Shown here: in pieces, positions 48,292-59,676 of the stretch
Position numbering within the stretch: position 1 is the first letter of the stretch
How the letters are laid out: the number at the start of each line of letters is the position of its first letter
From: Nageia nagi
Taxonomy: Eukaryota; Pinophyta
Direction of reading: 5' to 3'
Assembly (NCBI GenBank): GCA_050084985.1
Contig: JBITNC010000001.1
Coordinates: 110,980,001-111,044,000 of the forward strand
DNA length: 64,000 bases
Program-made: the position numbers and the translations under genes
The notes under the pieces: generated by a model
The model's database searches: none
Told to the model about the DNA's origin: nothing
What the model saw: only the letters and a program-made list of their open reading frames with translations

Positions 48292-49900
48292 ATGGCTCAA
48301 CCTATTGATTTTTCTGCTTGGAATAATGGTCATCCTTTGGTAGTTGCTACTAATTCACCATCTATTCCTCAAGTAGTTTTCAAATCAAATATGATGGATC
48401 TGGTAAAACACCATATGAACATTATCAATATGTTTCTCTATTGGATTTAAGCTTTGATATCACTAATAAAATGATGATGACTAGACTATTATCACACTCT
48501 TTTGAAGGAAAAGCAGCTGAATGGTTTAGAAATCTTACCCCTCATTCTATAAATACATGGAGAGAGTTATGTCAAGTTTTAATCAAAATATTTATTATAG
48601 ATGGTGATGATAATACCTTCCTAAGCCTTATAGCATGTATCAAAAGACACCCTCATGAGTCTATTAACAATTTCAATATTAGATTTGAGAAAATATGGAA
48701 ATCAATTCCAATAAAGATTAGAATAAAAAATGCATAAGCTTTGGTATATTATAGGAAAGCCTTTCTCATATACTTAATATGCTAATTGTTATGTCAGAAG
48801 ATACTATTTCATTTATTTACCAGATGGCCAAAACCTCTAAACATACTTTGGTGTCCTTTGGAAAGATGCAACCAAGAACCATTATACCCTTATTTCCTAA
48901 TTTTCCTCCTAAATAAACCCCACAAATTTCTCATCCTAAAATGTTAGCCTTACCACATCCATCTAAGCCTACTATTCAAAATCAAATAGCAGCACTACAT
49001 GCTCCTACATCTACTAGTACAAGTGTTGATTCTAAATCTCAATAGGAGAAAAGAATAAGGCAATTAGAGGTAACTATTAGGAACCTTACCAATAAGCTCA
49101 CTCTATAAGAAAGGCAAAATCAAGGTTTCAACTATAAACAATATGATAATTAGTATCATCTTAGATTCTAACCTAGTAATAACAAATCAAAACAACCCAA
49201 TGTCCCAAAAGTAATTTATAATGCTATTATGGCAAGTTCTATAGAGAGTGATGTTATGAAAATTACTAAATGGTATCCTTTATATTCAACTCATCACTTC
49301 CCAAACTCATGTGTAGTCTATAAACACTAATATTTGAGTTTGCATTTTGACCAAATGGTGGAGTGTGCACTAGATCCTACTAATGAGCTCACCATGGTTA
49401 ATTTCTAGCTTCTAGGATATGCTGGAGAACAAGCTAATTATGTTCAAGCAAGAGCTTCTTCTTCAACAACCCCAAGTCACTCAACAAAATCAACAACCCA
49501 TTATAGTGTAGCCTAAACCCAAAAGAGCTAAGGGTCCTTTGGTCCAATAATAGAATCAACAAAATCAATTTCTAGGAAATTCAGGTCATATTTTTCACAA
49601 ACTAGGTAATGTTTTCCATGTAAAAGGAAATTCTGTTGTGACTAGATAAGAAGTCCTAAAGAAAGAGAGGCCTAATCCATTAATATATTCTTGTATTATA
49701 GATCACCAAAAGGAAAAGGCCACTCAACAATTTAGAACACATCAACCAACTAAAATAAGTAAGTTTGTCCCATATGCTCCATATAACATTGTAGAAGAAC
49801 TAAAGAAAACTCCTTCTATAATGATCATGTTTGATGCATTAAGGATTTCATATCAATTGGATCTTTTGAAAGAAGCTTTAAAATTAAAGAATAGTAAGAA
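48292..49900 (+). pseudogene. gag: Gypsy gag remnant, element C
   Basis: ATG at 48292 reads MAQPIDFSAWNNGHPL. After a frame change the core gag follows at 48441-48737: MMMTRLLSHSFEGKAAEWFR, NLTPHSINTWRELCQVLI and HPHESINNFNIRFEKIWKSI, the retrotransposon gag pattern. A proline/glutamine-rich, broken continuation runs to about 49900. No zinc knuckle could be read. Confidence 0.65.
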
Positions 49901-49939
49901 AAGGGTAAATGAGTAAAATGTTATCTTTGCAATATCTGA

Positions 49940-50330
49940 TGATGTTCCTCTAACTCCCATAGGTATAAGGAGACCTCCACGTCTCTATCTTTCTCTTAGA
50001 CTAGAAGGTTGGGTTGTTAATAATTTTATAATAGATATCAGAGCTACTATTACCATGATTCCCAAAGTTGTTACAAATGAAATGAGATTATATATTACAA
50101 ATTACATTGATAGTGTCATACAATTAGATTCTTCCTATGTAGATATTATTGGTATTGTTAAAGGAATTCCAGTAACTCTTAATGCATTTCTAATATTTGT
50201 GTCATTCAAGATGTTATTATCATTAATCTTCCATCTCTACTTGGGATCTATCTATCTAGAGAATTTACTACCAAATTGGGAGGGTACTTAGCTTTAGATT
50301 ATACATATCTTATACTTTCCTTCCAAAAAA
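49940..50330 (+). pseudogene. Protease remnant, element C
   Basis: The frame from about 49995 gives LEGWVVNNFIIDIRATITMI, where retropepsins have D-T/S-G-A. Here it is D-I-R-A, so the catalytic loop is damaged. The following VDIIGIVKGIPVTLNAF fits the second half of the protease. Confidence 0.5.
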
Positions 50331-50569
50331 AATAAGTAAATATTCTAAATAAGGGTACCAAAATTTTTCATCTCAAGAAGATCATAGAACAAAACTATAT
50401 GAATGGCCCTAAACCTATAGAAGTGCTTAAAAGGGATACACTTAGAGAAACACTGCTAACAACTAAAATTCTTTTAGCAAATGATCTAACTTATCAAGTT
50501 ATAGATGTTGGTATGGGAAAATATTGTTTACATGAAAATATGCAACCAATGGTAATCACAACTAAAAGG

Positions 50570-50960
50570 GAGCATGAGTTATGGATAATGTACTTTGATA
50601 GAGTTAGATGTAAATATGGATGTGGAGCTAGTGTTGTATTTAAATCACCATAGAGAAATATGAGGAGATTCTCATTCAAATTCACATAGATTTGCATAAA
50701 TAATGATACTAAATATGAAGCCCTTTATATAGGATTGTCTAAAGAAATTAGTATGGGTATCAGATGTCTAAATGTCCATGGTGATTCAAAATTGATCATA
50801 AAGTAAGTTAGAAACAAGATTAGTGTAAAACATCACTATATGAAGACCTATAGGAATAGGGTGTGGGATTTGATGGAGTCATTCTAAGCTATCAATTTTA
50901 TATCTATTCCTAGAAGGTACAATTAAATAGATAATGCATTTGTTGGAAAAGGGGCACATT
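50570..50960 (+). pseudogene. Extra RNase H (aRH-type) placed before the RT, element C
   Basis: The frame reads HELWIMYFDRVRCKYGCGAS, then VVFKSP and a stop. Broken but in order follow FSFKFT, NNDTKYEALYIGLSKEISMG, IRCLNVHGDSKLIIK and FISIPRRYN. These are RNase H motifs with Asp (YFD), Glu (YEAL), Asp (GDSK) and a late Asp. They are of the archaeal-like type found as an extra domain in Tat elements, with the GAG/YEA/GDS layout. In Tat elements as usually described it follows the first RNase H, after the reverse transcriptase. Here it precedes the reverse transcriptase, and nothing like it was seen between RNase H and integrase. Confidence 0.6.
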
Positions 50961-51199
50961 ATAATCTTACTCATTACAAAAGATGAAACTTTAGAGTTAA
51001 AGTTCAATGTAGGCCATCAATGCCTACTACTACAAATTTTTGGTAGGTATTTGACTTTGATGAGCATATTATAAATTTCCTCTTGGATGAAGTAGTAGCT
51101 CATACCTTTGGTATTCAACATTTACATGACTACTTCCAATATTTAGGTGTAATTTAACTTAGAAATAATAAAATACCAAAAGGTCTACTCTCTTTTGAA

Positions 51200-52260
51200 A
51201 TACTATTTGATTTAGAAGATGTTCAAAAAGCTAAATCTTTGGCCATTTATAAAGAGAGCCATATTGAGTTGGAAGTAAAACTTGGAAAATATATAAAGGT
51301 TTAATCATAATGTTCTATTGAAGAGAAAAAAATCATGTTTCAAATTTATCATTAGATTTCAAAAGCAATTGCCTGGACATATGATGATCTAAAGACATAT
51401 GAAAAAAATTTCATCCAGCACACTATTGAGCTTGAACCAGAGACTAAACCATACAGGAAAAAATAAAGGCTAGTCAACTAAAAAATAGAAGAAGAAATGA
51501 AGCAAAAAATATTTAAATTTCTTGATTCAAAAATTATTTATCCTATTAAATATTCTTCTTGGGTTACAAATCTAGTCCCAATTAGAAACAAGAGTGGGGA
51601 GATTAGATTATGTGTAGATTTTAGAAATTTGAATCAAGTATATCTCAAGGATAATTGTCCTCTTCCTCCTATGGAATAAATCCTGCATACAGTATCTAAA
51701 GCTTACTACTTTTCAATGATTAATGGCTACTCAAAGTTCAAGCATATATGGGTAAAGATTGAGGATCAATACAAAACTACAATCACAACCAAATGGAGGA
51801 CATTTACTTTTCAAAGAATGCCCTTTGGTCTTTCTAATGAGGGAACTACCTTTTAAAGAGCCATGGACCATGCATTTGTTGATCTAATAAATAAAATTAT
51901 CTTGATCTATTTCGATGATATCATAGTTTTTCCTGAGAGTAGAGAAGATCATTTACAACATCTTAGATAAGTGTTTAAAAAATACTTGGAGTTTGGGATC
52001 TCAATCAATCCCAAAAATACTATTTTCATGGTTAACCAAAGAAAATTACTTGGAAATATTTTTTTAAAAATGTTATTGATAATTGATCCAAATAGAGTGA
52101 AATCTATTGAAGCATTACCACTTTCTTCCATTAAGAAGGCCTTGCAATCATTCCTTGGTCAGATCAATTTTGTTAGAAAATTCATCAATAATTTTTCAAA
52201 AATTATATCTCTAATAATTGCAATGTTGAAGAAAGATGTTATATGTTTTTGGTTAAAAGA
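51200..52260 (+). pseudogene. pol: Reverse transcriptase remnant, element C
   Basis: An N-terminal tether (TYDDLKTYEKNF near 51380) leads to SWVTNLVPIRNKSGEIRLCV and DFRNLNQVYLKDNCPLPPM (51560-51678). FQRMPFGLSNE and YFDD follow at 51908-51919 (Gypsy YLDD/YVDD site), then the thumb region (ALPLSSIKKALQSFLGQINF) to about 52260. The catalytic Asp pair is kept, but TAA/TAG stops lie at 51678, 51856 and elsewhere. Confidence 0.75.
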
Positions 52261-52740
52261 AGCAAAGTAAGCTTTTCAAGACATTAAAAAAGCCATAGCA
52301 GACGCTCCTATTCTAAAAAATCCTAATTTTGTAAAAGATTTCATTATGTATGCATATGGAACAAAGAAAAGTATTATTATAATTTTAGCATAGAAAGATC
52401 ACAAGAAAGAAGAACATCTGATTGCCTTCCATAGCCAAACAATACACCAACATCAGAAAAGGTATTCATTTATTGAAAAATAAGTATTTTTCATAATGAA
52501 AGGACATAAGAAATTTAAGCATCATGTGTCCCATAACAAGATCCTTGTATTCACTATCCATCATAATGTGAGAAATTATGTCATACAAGGAGAAGTGGGT
52601 GAAGGAAAAGCTGGTTGGATTACTAAGAAAATGGAATATTATATGGAAATTAAACTAACAAAGCTTATTAGAAGCAAGGATCTATGTGAAAATATAGTAG
52701 AAACCTCACACATGATTGCTATCATAGAGGATGAATAGCA
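52260..52740 (+). pseudogene. Own (Gypsy-type) RNase H remnant, element C
   Basis: Frames from 52265 give AFQDIKKAIADAPILKNPNF, then YAYGTKKSIIIILA. EEHLIAFHSQTIHQHQKRYS and KGHKKFKHHVSHNKILVFT follow. This is the RNase H region that follows a Gypsy reverse transcriptase. The usual SDAS/TDAS and E residues are damaged. Several TAA/TAG stops. Confidence 0.6.
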
Positions 52741-52829
52741 TCTTAATGAAGAAAGTGATTGGATAAAATAAATTATTTTCTATTTTCAAATTGGTAAATT
52801 GGTAAATTTTCTCAATCTTTGGATAGGTT

Positions 52830-53975
52830 TCAAAGAAGGAGATTTAGGTTGCAAGCTTTAAATTTTGTAATGATAGATGATTGTATTTATAGGAAAAAAT
52901 TTGATCAAACCCTATTAAGATGTGTAACTCATGATGAAGCATGGAGAATATTGCATTAATGAATATTACAATTTGGGTACTATTGGCCTACAATATTTTA
53001 GAATTCATTCAAGATAGCCTGAGAGTGTGACAAATGTAGCAGATTTATGATAAAAACAAGGCAAGCAGATATGCCTCTTAAACTTGTGGTGGTTGAGGAA
53101 CCTTTCCAACAATGGGGCCTATATTTCATTAGTGTTATAAAGCCTAATTCCTTAGTAGACCATAAATTTATCTTAACTACAATGGATTATTTTACGACAT
53201 GGTCAAAAGCTATGCTATGCAAAAATGTAGATCAATAGATGGTAATGGAAATGATCAAAAGAATAATCACTCATTTTGGTATCCCATAGACTATTGTCTC
53301 AAATAATGGTCTTGCATTTGTTGGAGCTAATTTGTTAGATGTTATTATTGAGTATAGGATCTACTGGCTAATTTCCTTAAATTATTACTCATAGGGAAAT
53401 GGATTAGTTGAATCAACCAATAAAAACTTAACTTGAATCATTAAAAGAATAATTGAAGGAAATCTTAGATAATGGCATACATAGTTGGAATATATATTAT
53501 GGATAGATAGAATCAGTATCAAATCAGCTATTAATACATACCCTTATGCATTAGAATATGGTAAAATACCTATGTTACCAATTCACCTTGAGTTACCAAC
53601 ATTAAAAATTTTGTAAGAAATGGAAGACTATGACTTTGAACCATTGCAAGTTAGGTATAATCAGCTCCTAAAGTTGGAGGAAGATTGAAACAAAGCATAT
53701 GAGTCTTAAAAATATCACCAGCATATAGTTAAGAAATGGTTTGATAGGAAGAAGTCTTCTCAGGTTAAGTTTGAAATAAGAGACATTGTCCTCAAATGGG
53801 ATGAGGAAAGAGCAAAGCTCAGGAGATGTTAAAAATTTTACTCATTATGGAGCGAGCCTTATATCATCACTCAAGCCATGCAAAATAACATGTTCAAAAT
53901 ATAAGATATCACTAGATCTTAAGAACTATCTATCCAAATTAATGGGATCTATTTGAAATATTACCAAGTGATAGG
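52830..53975 (+). pseudogene. Integrase remnant, element C
   Basis: The zinc-binding part reads GYYWPTI and CDKCSRFM (52970-53050). The core at 53047-53400 has FILTTMDYFTTWSKAM, the Asn-rich VSNNGLAFVGANL (catalytic Asp now Asn) and GNGLVESTNKNL with the Glu kept. The first catalytic Asp is replaced in GLYFIS. The C-terminal part (KWFDRKKSSQVKFEIRDIVL, then KW) is at 53725-53800. Two of three catalytic residues are lost, and stops are frequent. Confidence 0.7.
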
Positions 53976-54530
53976 ATGATTTCATAACAACCATGGAAAA
54001 CTGTATAGTGTATATAGTTTTAAAAAAAGTTACTTTACTTTATGTTCATACATCCCTTAATTTTAAACACATTCTCCAAGAAAGTAGGTAGTCATTAATG
54101 CTAAGCATTAACTAGGCTTGGTGTGAAGCTAGCACTTATGCACCACCAGTCATCAATCAATAGGATAGCATTTAAGGAAATATTTCCTCAGATCTCTCAA
54201 CTAGCACCCTTTACCTCAATTCAAATTTGTTGCACTCCAAATTGATCTATTCCTACCTGTTACTCACTAATATGTATAATGAGTGAACCTTGATACTCCA
54301 AAGAATTAATTACCATTAATAGACATTTATCAAAAACCTTGGAAGAATAAAACATATCCCTCACCTTACTATTTGACACTTAGCCATTTTAGCACATAAT
54401 TTTTTGAAGCAACCATAGCTTAGAATTCACATAGTGGAGTGAGAAAGGAAGGAAAGAGTTGTAGAGAACTTTATAGAAAGGTTTGAGGTCCTTAATGTAA
54501 ACTTGAGGTGCAAGGAAGATTGTAAACACC
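53976..54530. other. Spacer after integrase, no gene recognised
   Basis: No readable frame of note. A GAAAGGAAGGAAAGAG purine run at 54445 lies before the unknown reading frame at 54531. Confidence 0.4.
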
Positions 54531-55141
54531 ATGATGATGACCAAGTCACCAACAGAAGCTAAACTTGAGGAGGTAGATGTTGATTTGATTGCTATCCAAA
54601 ATAAATATCTAAAATATGCTCCTGGGGTTAACTGGACTGAGATGGTATTGATAAATCACATGGATACATGGAAATTTGATCCTATAAGGATCCTATTGTA
54701 GCACCTAAATCCTAATGTTATGGGTAAAGGGAAGTCACTTGCTGAATCAAAGCAAGAAGTGATGATTGAACAAGCCTTAGCCTATTATGTTCCTTATGAT
54801 TCATTCACCTACCTTGAGTTGTTGTATGTTGTTGCACTTAGGCATAACCAATAGGGCTATGAGATAGTACTTTTTAAAGATTAAAAACATGAAGGAGTAT
54901 CCAATTCAAAACCTAAATTGATATTAGATTAATCCCCTAATTCTATTATTCAAGCATTTACAGTCCCAACAGATTAGACCTTTCATGTAAAGAAGAAAAT
55001 TGATTTAAAATGTGAAGGGAATGATTTTTATAGTAATTATGATGAAATGCTTAAGTGTATTGATGAAAGGTATTCAAAGAGAACTACAAAGCTCTTGCAG
55101 AGCTATGACATTTCCTCCTTTGAGAAGGTGCAAGATAGAAA
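54531..55141 (+). pseudogene. Unknown extra reading frame, element C (part 1)
   Basis: From ATG 54531 one frame runs about 200 codons to the nested Copia with only six in-frame stops (TAG, TAA), most of which look like former Gln or similar codons. It contains KLEEVDVDLIAIQNKYLKYA, WTEMVLINHMDTWKFDP and LAYYVPYDSFTYLELLYVVA. I recognise no family. Extra reading frames between integrase and the right LTR are known in some Tat elements, which fits the position. It ends abruptly at the Copia target duplication (AGAAA). Confidence 0.5.
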
Positions 55142-55687
55142 TGTTAGAAAATGGAGACTACAACCGGTTAGAAAACAGAGAGCAGTTTCTTTCTGTTTAA
55201 CACCAAATTTCAGTTGCCAAGAAGCCATGACACCTGGTTATCAGTTATAGAAGGGTTAGGGGTTACCTAACAACCTTCCTGATCCAACTTGGGTTTAAGT
55301 TGGGTTAGTTTGTACCTATAAATAAGAGGCTTGAGTTGAGGCATGTATTATTGTAGTTTTGACAGCAATTGTGAAGTAGATTGTGATTGTTGAGAGAGAG
55401 AGATTGTAGTGAGGTTTTGTTGTAACTCCAAAGTGAAGATTGTAGCAAGGTTATGCTGCTAGTTTGTTGCTTGGAGGAATTTGAAGAATGATATGCAAAA
55501 GGGTTGAAAGCTTCTCCGTGGATGTAGCCTACATTGGGTGAACCATGTTATCTCTTGTGTCTCTCTTTGTGTGATTGATGTTCATGGTTATTTGATTTTA
55601 GTAGTATGCTTTGAATGTTGTTTCTTTTGCTAAGGAGTAAGAGAATTACTGATGCTCTTGCTTATATAAACTTATTAAATCCTAACA
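55142..55687 (+). repeat. Left LTR of Copia element D
   Basis: 546 bp with inverted TGTTAG/CTAACA ends. A TATA box TATAAATA lies at 55317-55324, with transcription likely starting about 30 bp later. AGAAA (55137-55141) precedes it. Confidence 0.95.
55317..55324 (+). promoter_or_regulatory. TATA box of Copia element D
   Basis: TATAAATA in ACCTATAAATAAGAGG. It is conserved in the other LTR at 59852-59859. Confidence 0.7.
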
Positions 55688-55689
55688 AG

Positions 55690-55701
55690 TGGTATCAGAG
55701 A
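55690..55701 (+). other. Primer binding site of element D
   Basis: TGGTATCAGAGA, 11 of 12 bases like the initiator-Met tRNA site, two bases after the LTR. Confidence 0.9.
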
Positions 55702-55765
55702 TTGTTGTTGTGTTGGGATTTTGTTGGTGAATCTTGTGTGTAGATTAGAAACCAGGAAGAGCACT

Positions 55766-56434
55766 ATGGCAGAAGAAGGGAGGCTGAAGGTGGAAAGATT
55801 TAATGGGCAAGGTTTTCAATTTTGGAAAATGCAAATGGAAGACTACCTCTACCAAAAGGATCTCTATCAACCTCTAGAAGATAAGAGTAAGAAACCCACT
55901 TCTATGAGTGATGAAGAATGGAACTTGTTGGATAGAAAGGCTTTGGGAGCTGTAAGACTTTGTTTAAGTTCTAGTGTAGCTTTCAATATTTCCAATGAAA
56001 AAACTACTAAAGGTGTAATGGATAAGCTTGCTAAAATGTATGAAAAACCATCTGCCTCAAACAAAGTATACTTAATGAAGAAATTGTTTAACATGAAGAT
56101 GAATGAAGGTAGTTCAGTTCAAGACCATGTTAATGAATTTAACACAGTCACAAATCAATTAACTTCAGTAAAAATAGAATTTGAAGATGAAGTAAGAGCT
56201 TTGTTAATTCTATGTTCACTTCCAGATAGTTGGAATAGCTTTGTTATGGATGTTAGTAATTCTTCTTCTAATGCAAAATTGGTCTTTGATGAAGTTGTTG
56301 GAACAATTCTTAGTGAGGACATGAGGAGAAAGTCCACAGGAGAATGCTCCAATGCTGCTCTCACAGTAGAGGCAAGAGGAATATCAAAGGAAAGAAGGAG
56401 AAGCAAGTCAAGAAGCAAATCACAAGGAAGGTAA
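55766..56434 (+). CDS. gag: Copia gag, element D
   Basis: Capsid protein of the retrotransposon. ATG 55766 (MAEEGRLKVERFNGQGF) is chosen because plant Copia gag starts this way; the frame is open upstream to 55721. It has the UBN2 gag fold: FQFWKMQMEDYLYQKDLYQP, then LLILCSLPDSWNSFVM, and a basic tail RRRSKSRSKSQGR. TAA at 56432 stops it just before the zinc knuckle, which lies in the same frame at 56462. So the stop is probably a mutation inside a longer gag-pol, not the natural end. 222 codons are readable. Confidence 0.85.
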   Translation: MAEEGRLKVERFNGQGFQFWKMQMEDYLYQKDLYQPLEDKSKKPTSMSDEEWNLLDRKALGAVRLCLSSSVAFNISNEKTTKGVMDKLAKMYEKPSASNKVYLMKKLFNMKMNEGSSVQDHVNEFNTVTNQLTSVKIEFEDEVRALLILCSLPDSWNSFVMDVSNSSSNAKLVFDEVVGTILSEDMRRKSTGECSNAALTVEARGISKERRRSKSRSKSQGR

Positions 56435-57235
56435 AAATCAAAAGGTAAAACTAAATTGGAATGTTGGCATTGTGGTAAAAAGGGTCACATTAAAAGGGAT
56501 TGTTGGAATAGAAAAGGAAAAGAAAGTGAAAGTAGTAACTATAATAATGAAAGCACAAGTAACCAAGAGGCAAATATTGTTGGTGAATTAATTCAAGATG
56601 CTTTAATCATGTCTAATGAAAAGAATGATGATTATTGGGTTCTTGATTCGGGTGCTTCATATCATGCTACTCCACATAAGAACTATTTTTCAAATTACAC
56701 ACATGGTGACTTTGGTCAAGTATTATTAGGTAATGAACACCCATGCAAGATTGTTGGTATTGGCAATATAACAATGAAATTACCTAATGGAACACAATGA
56801 ACTCTTAATGAAGCTAGACACATTCCGGATCTTAAAAGAAATCTTATATCAACAAGTAAAATAGATAAGGAGGGCTATGTGATGACATTCGGGGATGCTA
56901 GTTGGAAAGTAACTAAAGGTTCAATGGTATTTGCAAAGGGAAATTTGGTGGGGTCTCTTTATTTGCTCACAAATGTCTTTGATTATTCATTGAATCTTGT
57001 TTCAATAGGCAATGATACATCACTATGGCATAATAGACTTGGACATATGAGTGAGAAAGGTATGAAAATGTTACACTCTAATGGTTCACTCCCTAATCTT
57101 AAAGAAGTTGATTTAGGATTTTGTGAAGATTGTGTGTATGGAAAACAAAAAAGGGTTAATTTTCTTAAAGTTGGCAAACAAAAGAAGAGTCACAAATTAG
57201 AGCTTGTTCATACAGATGTGTGGGGTCCTGCATAG
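56435..57235 (+). pseudogene. pol: Zinc knuckle, protease and pre-integrase, element D
   Basis: Same frame as gag. CWHCGKKGHIKRDC at 56462-56503 is an intact CCHC knuckle; WVLDSGASYHATP around 56638 is an intact protease active site (DSGA). TGA at 56798 interrupts NGTQ-TLNEARH, then pre-integrase WHNRLGHMSEKGMKML (57028) and CEDCVYGKQKRVNF (57123) follow. Ends HTDVWGPA then TAG at 57233, where the family has Gln; HTD carries the first integrase Asp. Confidence 0.85.
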
Positions 57236-58858
57236 GTTTGCTCACTTGGAGGCTCATCTTATTTTGTCACTTTTATTGATGATTGTACTAGAAAGACTTG
57301 GGTATACTGTATTAAAAAGAAATCTGATGTGTTTGAAACATTTAAGAGGTGGAAGGCATTGGTTGAGAATGAAACTAATTCTAAGTTGAAATGTCTTAAG
57401 TTCGATAATGGTGGGGAATTTTGCAATAATGAGTTTGATTCATTTTGTTCACACAATGGCATTAGAAGGATTAAGGTGGTCCCTAGAACTCCACAGGAAA
57501 ATGGGGTTGCAGAAAGAATGAATAGGACTATCTTAGAAAGGGCTAGAAGTATGAGGATACATGCTGGGTTTCCTTTGAATCTTTGGGCTGATGCTATTGA
57601 CACTGTTGTTTACTTGATTAACAAGGGTCCATCTATGGCTTTAGATGGAGGCATTCCAGAGGAGATGTGGACAGGTAAAAAGGTGAATTACTCATTCTTG
57701 AGAGTCTTTGGTTGTGAGGCTTTTGCACATGTTGATAAAGAGGATAGAAAGAAACTTGATGCAAAATCACAAAAATGCTATTTTGTTGGATATGGTGTTA
57801 ATGATTTGGGATATAGGTTATGGGATATTGATAACCATAAAATCATTAGAAGTAGAGATGTTGTATTCAATGAGAAAAGCATGTATAAAGATAGATTGCA
57901 AAATGTTGAGGAACCCAAGTTTGTATCTCTAGAAGATGTTGATCAATATAAGGGTCCTGATAATAATAATGTTCAAGCACCTCCACCACAAACACCTCAA
58001 ACTTTGTCACTTAGAAGGTCCTCAAGGACTAGAAATCCTCCTAAACGATACTCTCCTGCTCTTTATCATATTCTTTATACTGATGGTGGTGAACCTGAAT
58101 GTTTTGATGAAGCTATGCAGGGTGATACACAGATTAAGTGGGAGCATGCTATGAAGGAGGAGATGGACTCCTTACTTAAGAACCAAACTTGGAGTTTGGT
58201 TGAGCTTCCAGAGGGTAAGAAGGCACTTACTAACAAATGGGTGTACAGGATAAAGGAAGAGGTAGATGGGCGACAAAGGTACAAGGCAAGACTTGTGGTA
58301 AAAGGTTTTGAACAGAAAAAAGGTATAGATTATAATGAGATCTTTTCTCCAGTTGTTAAAATGACCTCGATTAGAGCAATATTGAGTCTTGTTGCTACTG
58401 AAAACTTATTTCTTGAACAATTGGATGTAAAGACAGCTTTCCTTCATGGGGATTTGGAGGAGGATATTTATATGCATCAACCCGAAGGTTTTGAGGTCAA
58501 AGGTAAAGAAGGGTATGTATGTAAATTGGAAAAGAGCTTGTACGGTTTGAAGCAAGCACCTAGGCAATGGTATCATAAGTTTGACACTTTCATGATAATA
58601 AATAAATTTGTAAGATGTCAATCTGATCATTGTGTGTATGTAAAGAAGACAACAAATGGCATCTATGTAATCTTGCTTTTATATGTGGATGATATGTTGG
58701 TAGCAGGATCTAGTATGCAAGATATTGTTGATCTTAAGGAAAAGTTGGCTAATACTTTTGAAATGAAAGATTTGGGTGAAGCTAAACAAATACTTGGGAT
58801 GAAAATAACAAGAGATAAACAAAACCACTTGATAAGGTTCTTAAAAGGTTCAATATGA
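57236..58858 (+). pseudogene. pol: Integrase and reverse transcriptase, element D
   Basis: A long open frame (no stop from 57236 to 58856). Integrase core: FDNGGEFCNNEF (second Asp) and PQENGVAERMNRTILERARS (Glu). A variable linker follows (APPPQTPQT, then LRRSSRTRNPPKRYSP). Reverse transcriptase from about 58140: MKEEMDSLLKNQTWSLVELP, KWVYRIKEE, LDVKTAFLHGDLEEDIYMHQ, SLYGLKQAPRQWYHKF and YVDD at 58682-58693, all intact. After MKITRDKQNH the frame runs into LIRFLKGSI and TGA, because some bases are missing. Confidence 0.9.
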
Positions 58859-59616
58859 ATAATGCAAAATCTGTAACTACACCTTTGGCAAAGCATTTTA
58901 AACTCACCAAACATTTAAGTCCTAAGACAGATAAGGAAAAGGAGTACATGACTAAAGTTCCCTATGCTTCAGCGGTTGGGAGTTTAATGTATGCAATGGT
59001 GTGCACTAGACCAGATATAGCACAAGCAGTGGGAGTGGTTAGTAGATTCATGAATAATCCAGGAAAAGGGCATTGGGAAGCAGTTAAATGGATCCTTAGG
59101 TATTTAAGGATTACTTCTCATTACTCTTTATGTTTTGGTGGATCTAACTCTTGTTTGCAAGGTTATGTTGATTCTGACATGGCAGGTGATATAGATGGTG
59201 GGAGAAACACTACAGGATATGTGTTTACCATTGGAGGTACAACGGTGAGTTGGATTTCAAAGCTCCAACAGGTTGTGGCTCTCTCCACTACTGAGGTAGA
59301 GTATGTTGCGATCACGGAGGCAAGGAAAGAATTGATTTGGTTGAAGAGATTGATGGAGGAACTGGGAAAGGTGCAGGAGGATGCAAAGCTATGGAGCGAT
59401 AGCCAGAGTGCTATTCATCTTGCAAAGAACTCAGCCTACCATTCGAGAACCAAGCATATCAAATTGAGGTACCACTTCATTAGGACAGCATTGGAGGATG
59501 GTTCAGTCAGTTTGGGGAAGATTCACACGTCTCAAAATCCTGTGGACATGTTCACTAAAGTTGTTACAAAGGAGAAGTTGGGCTCTTGCTCAACTTGGAT
59601 TGGTCTTAAGGAGTAA
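58828..59616 (+). pseudogene. pol: Connection and RNase H, element D
   Basis: It resumes in another frame (ATG 58855, MNNAKSVTTPLAKHF). RNase H motifs are intact: GYVDSDMAGDIDGGRNTTGY, LSTTEVEYVA and LWSDSQSAIHLAKN; the tail TKHIKLRYHFIRTALEDG ends with TAA at 59616. Comparing with the family, a short stretch (about ten to twenty residues, not a multiple of three bases) that normally lies between the reverse transcriptase end and KVLKRFNM is missing at about 58828. Confidence 0.85.
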
Positions 59617-59664
59617 AGGCCAAGATGAGAAGCTTTTGACCCTTGTTGCAGAGGAAGAAGTCTC

Positions 59665-59676
59665 CAAGTGGGAGAT
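59665..59676 (+). other. Polypurine tract of element D
   Basis: AAGTGGGAGAT directly before the right LTR, as in most plant Copia elements. Confidence 0.85.

Noticed and set aside
57259-57603. Minus-strand frame over the integrase of Copia D
   Set aside because: Shadow of the well supported plus-strand integrase.
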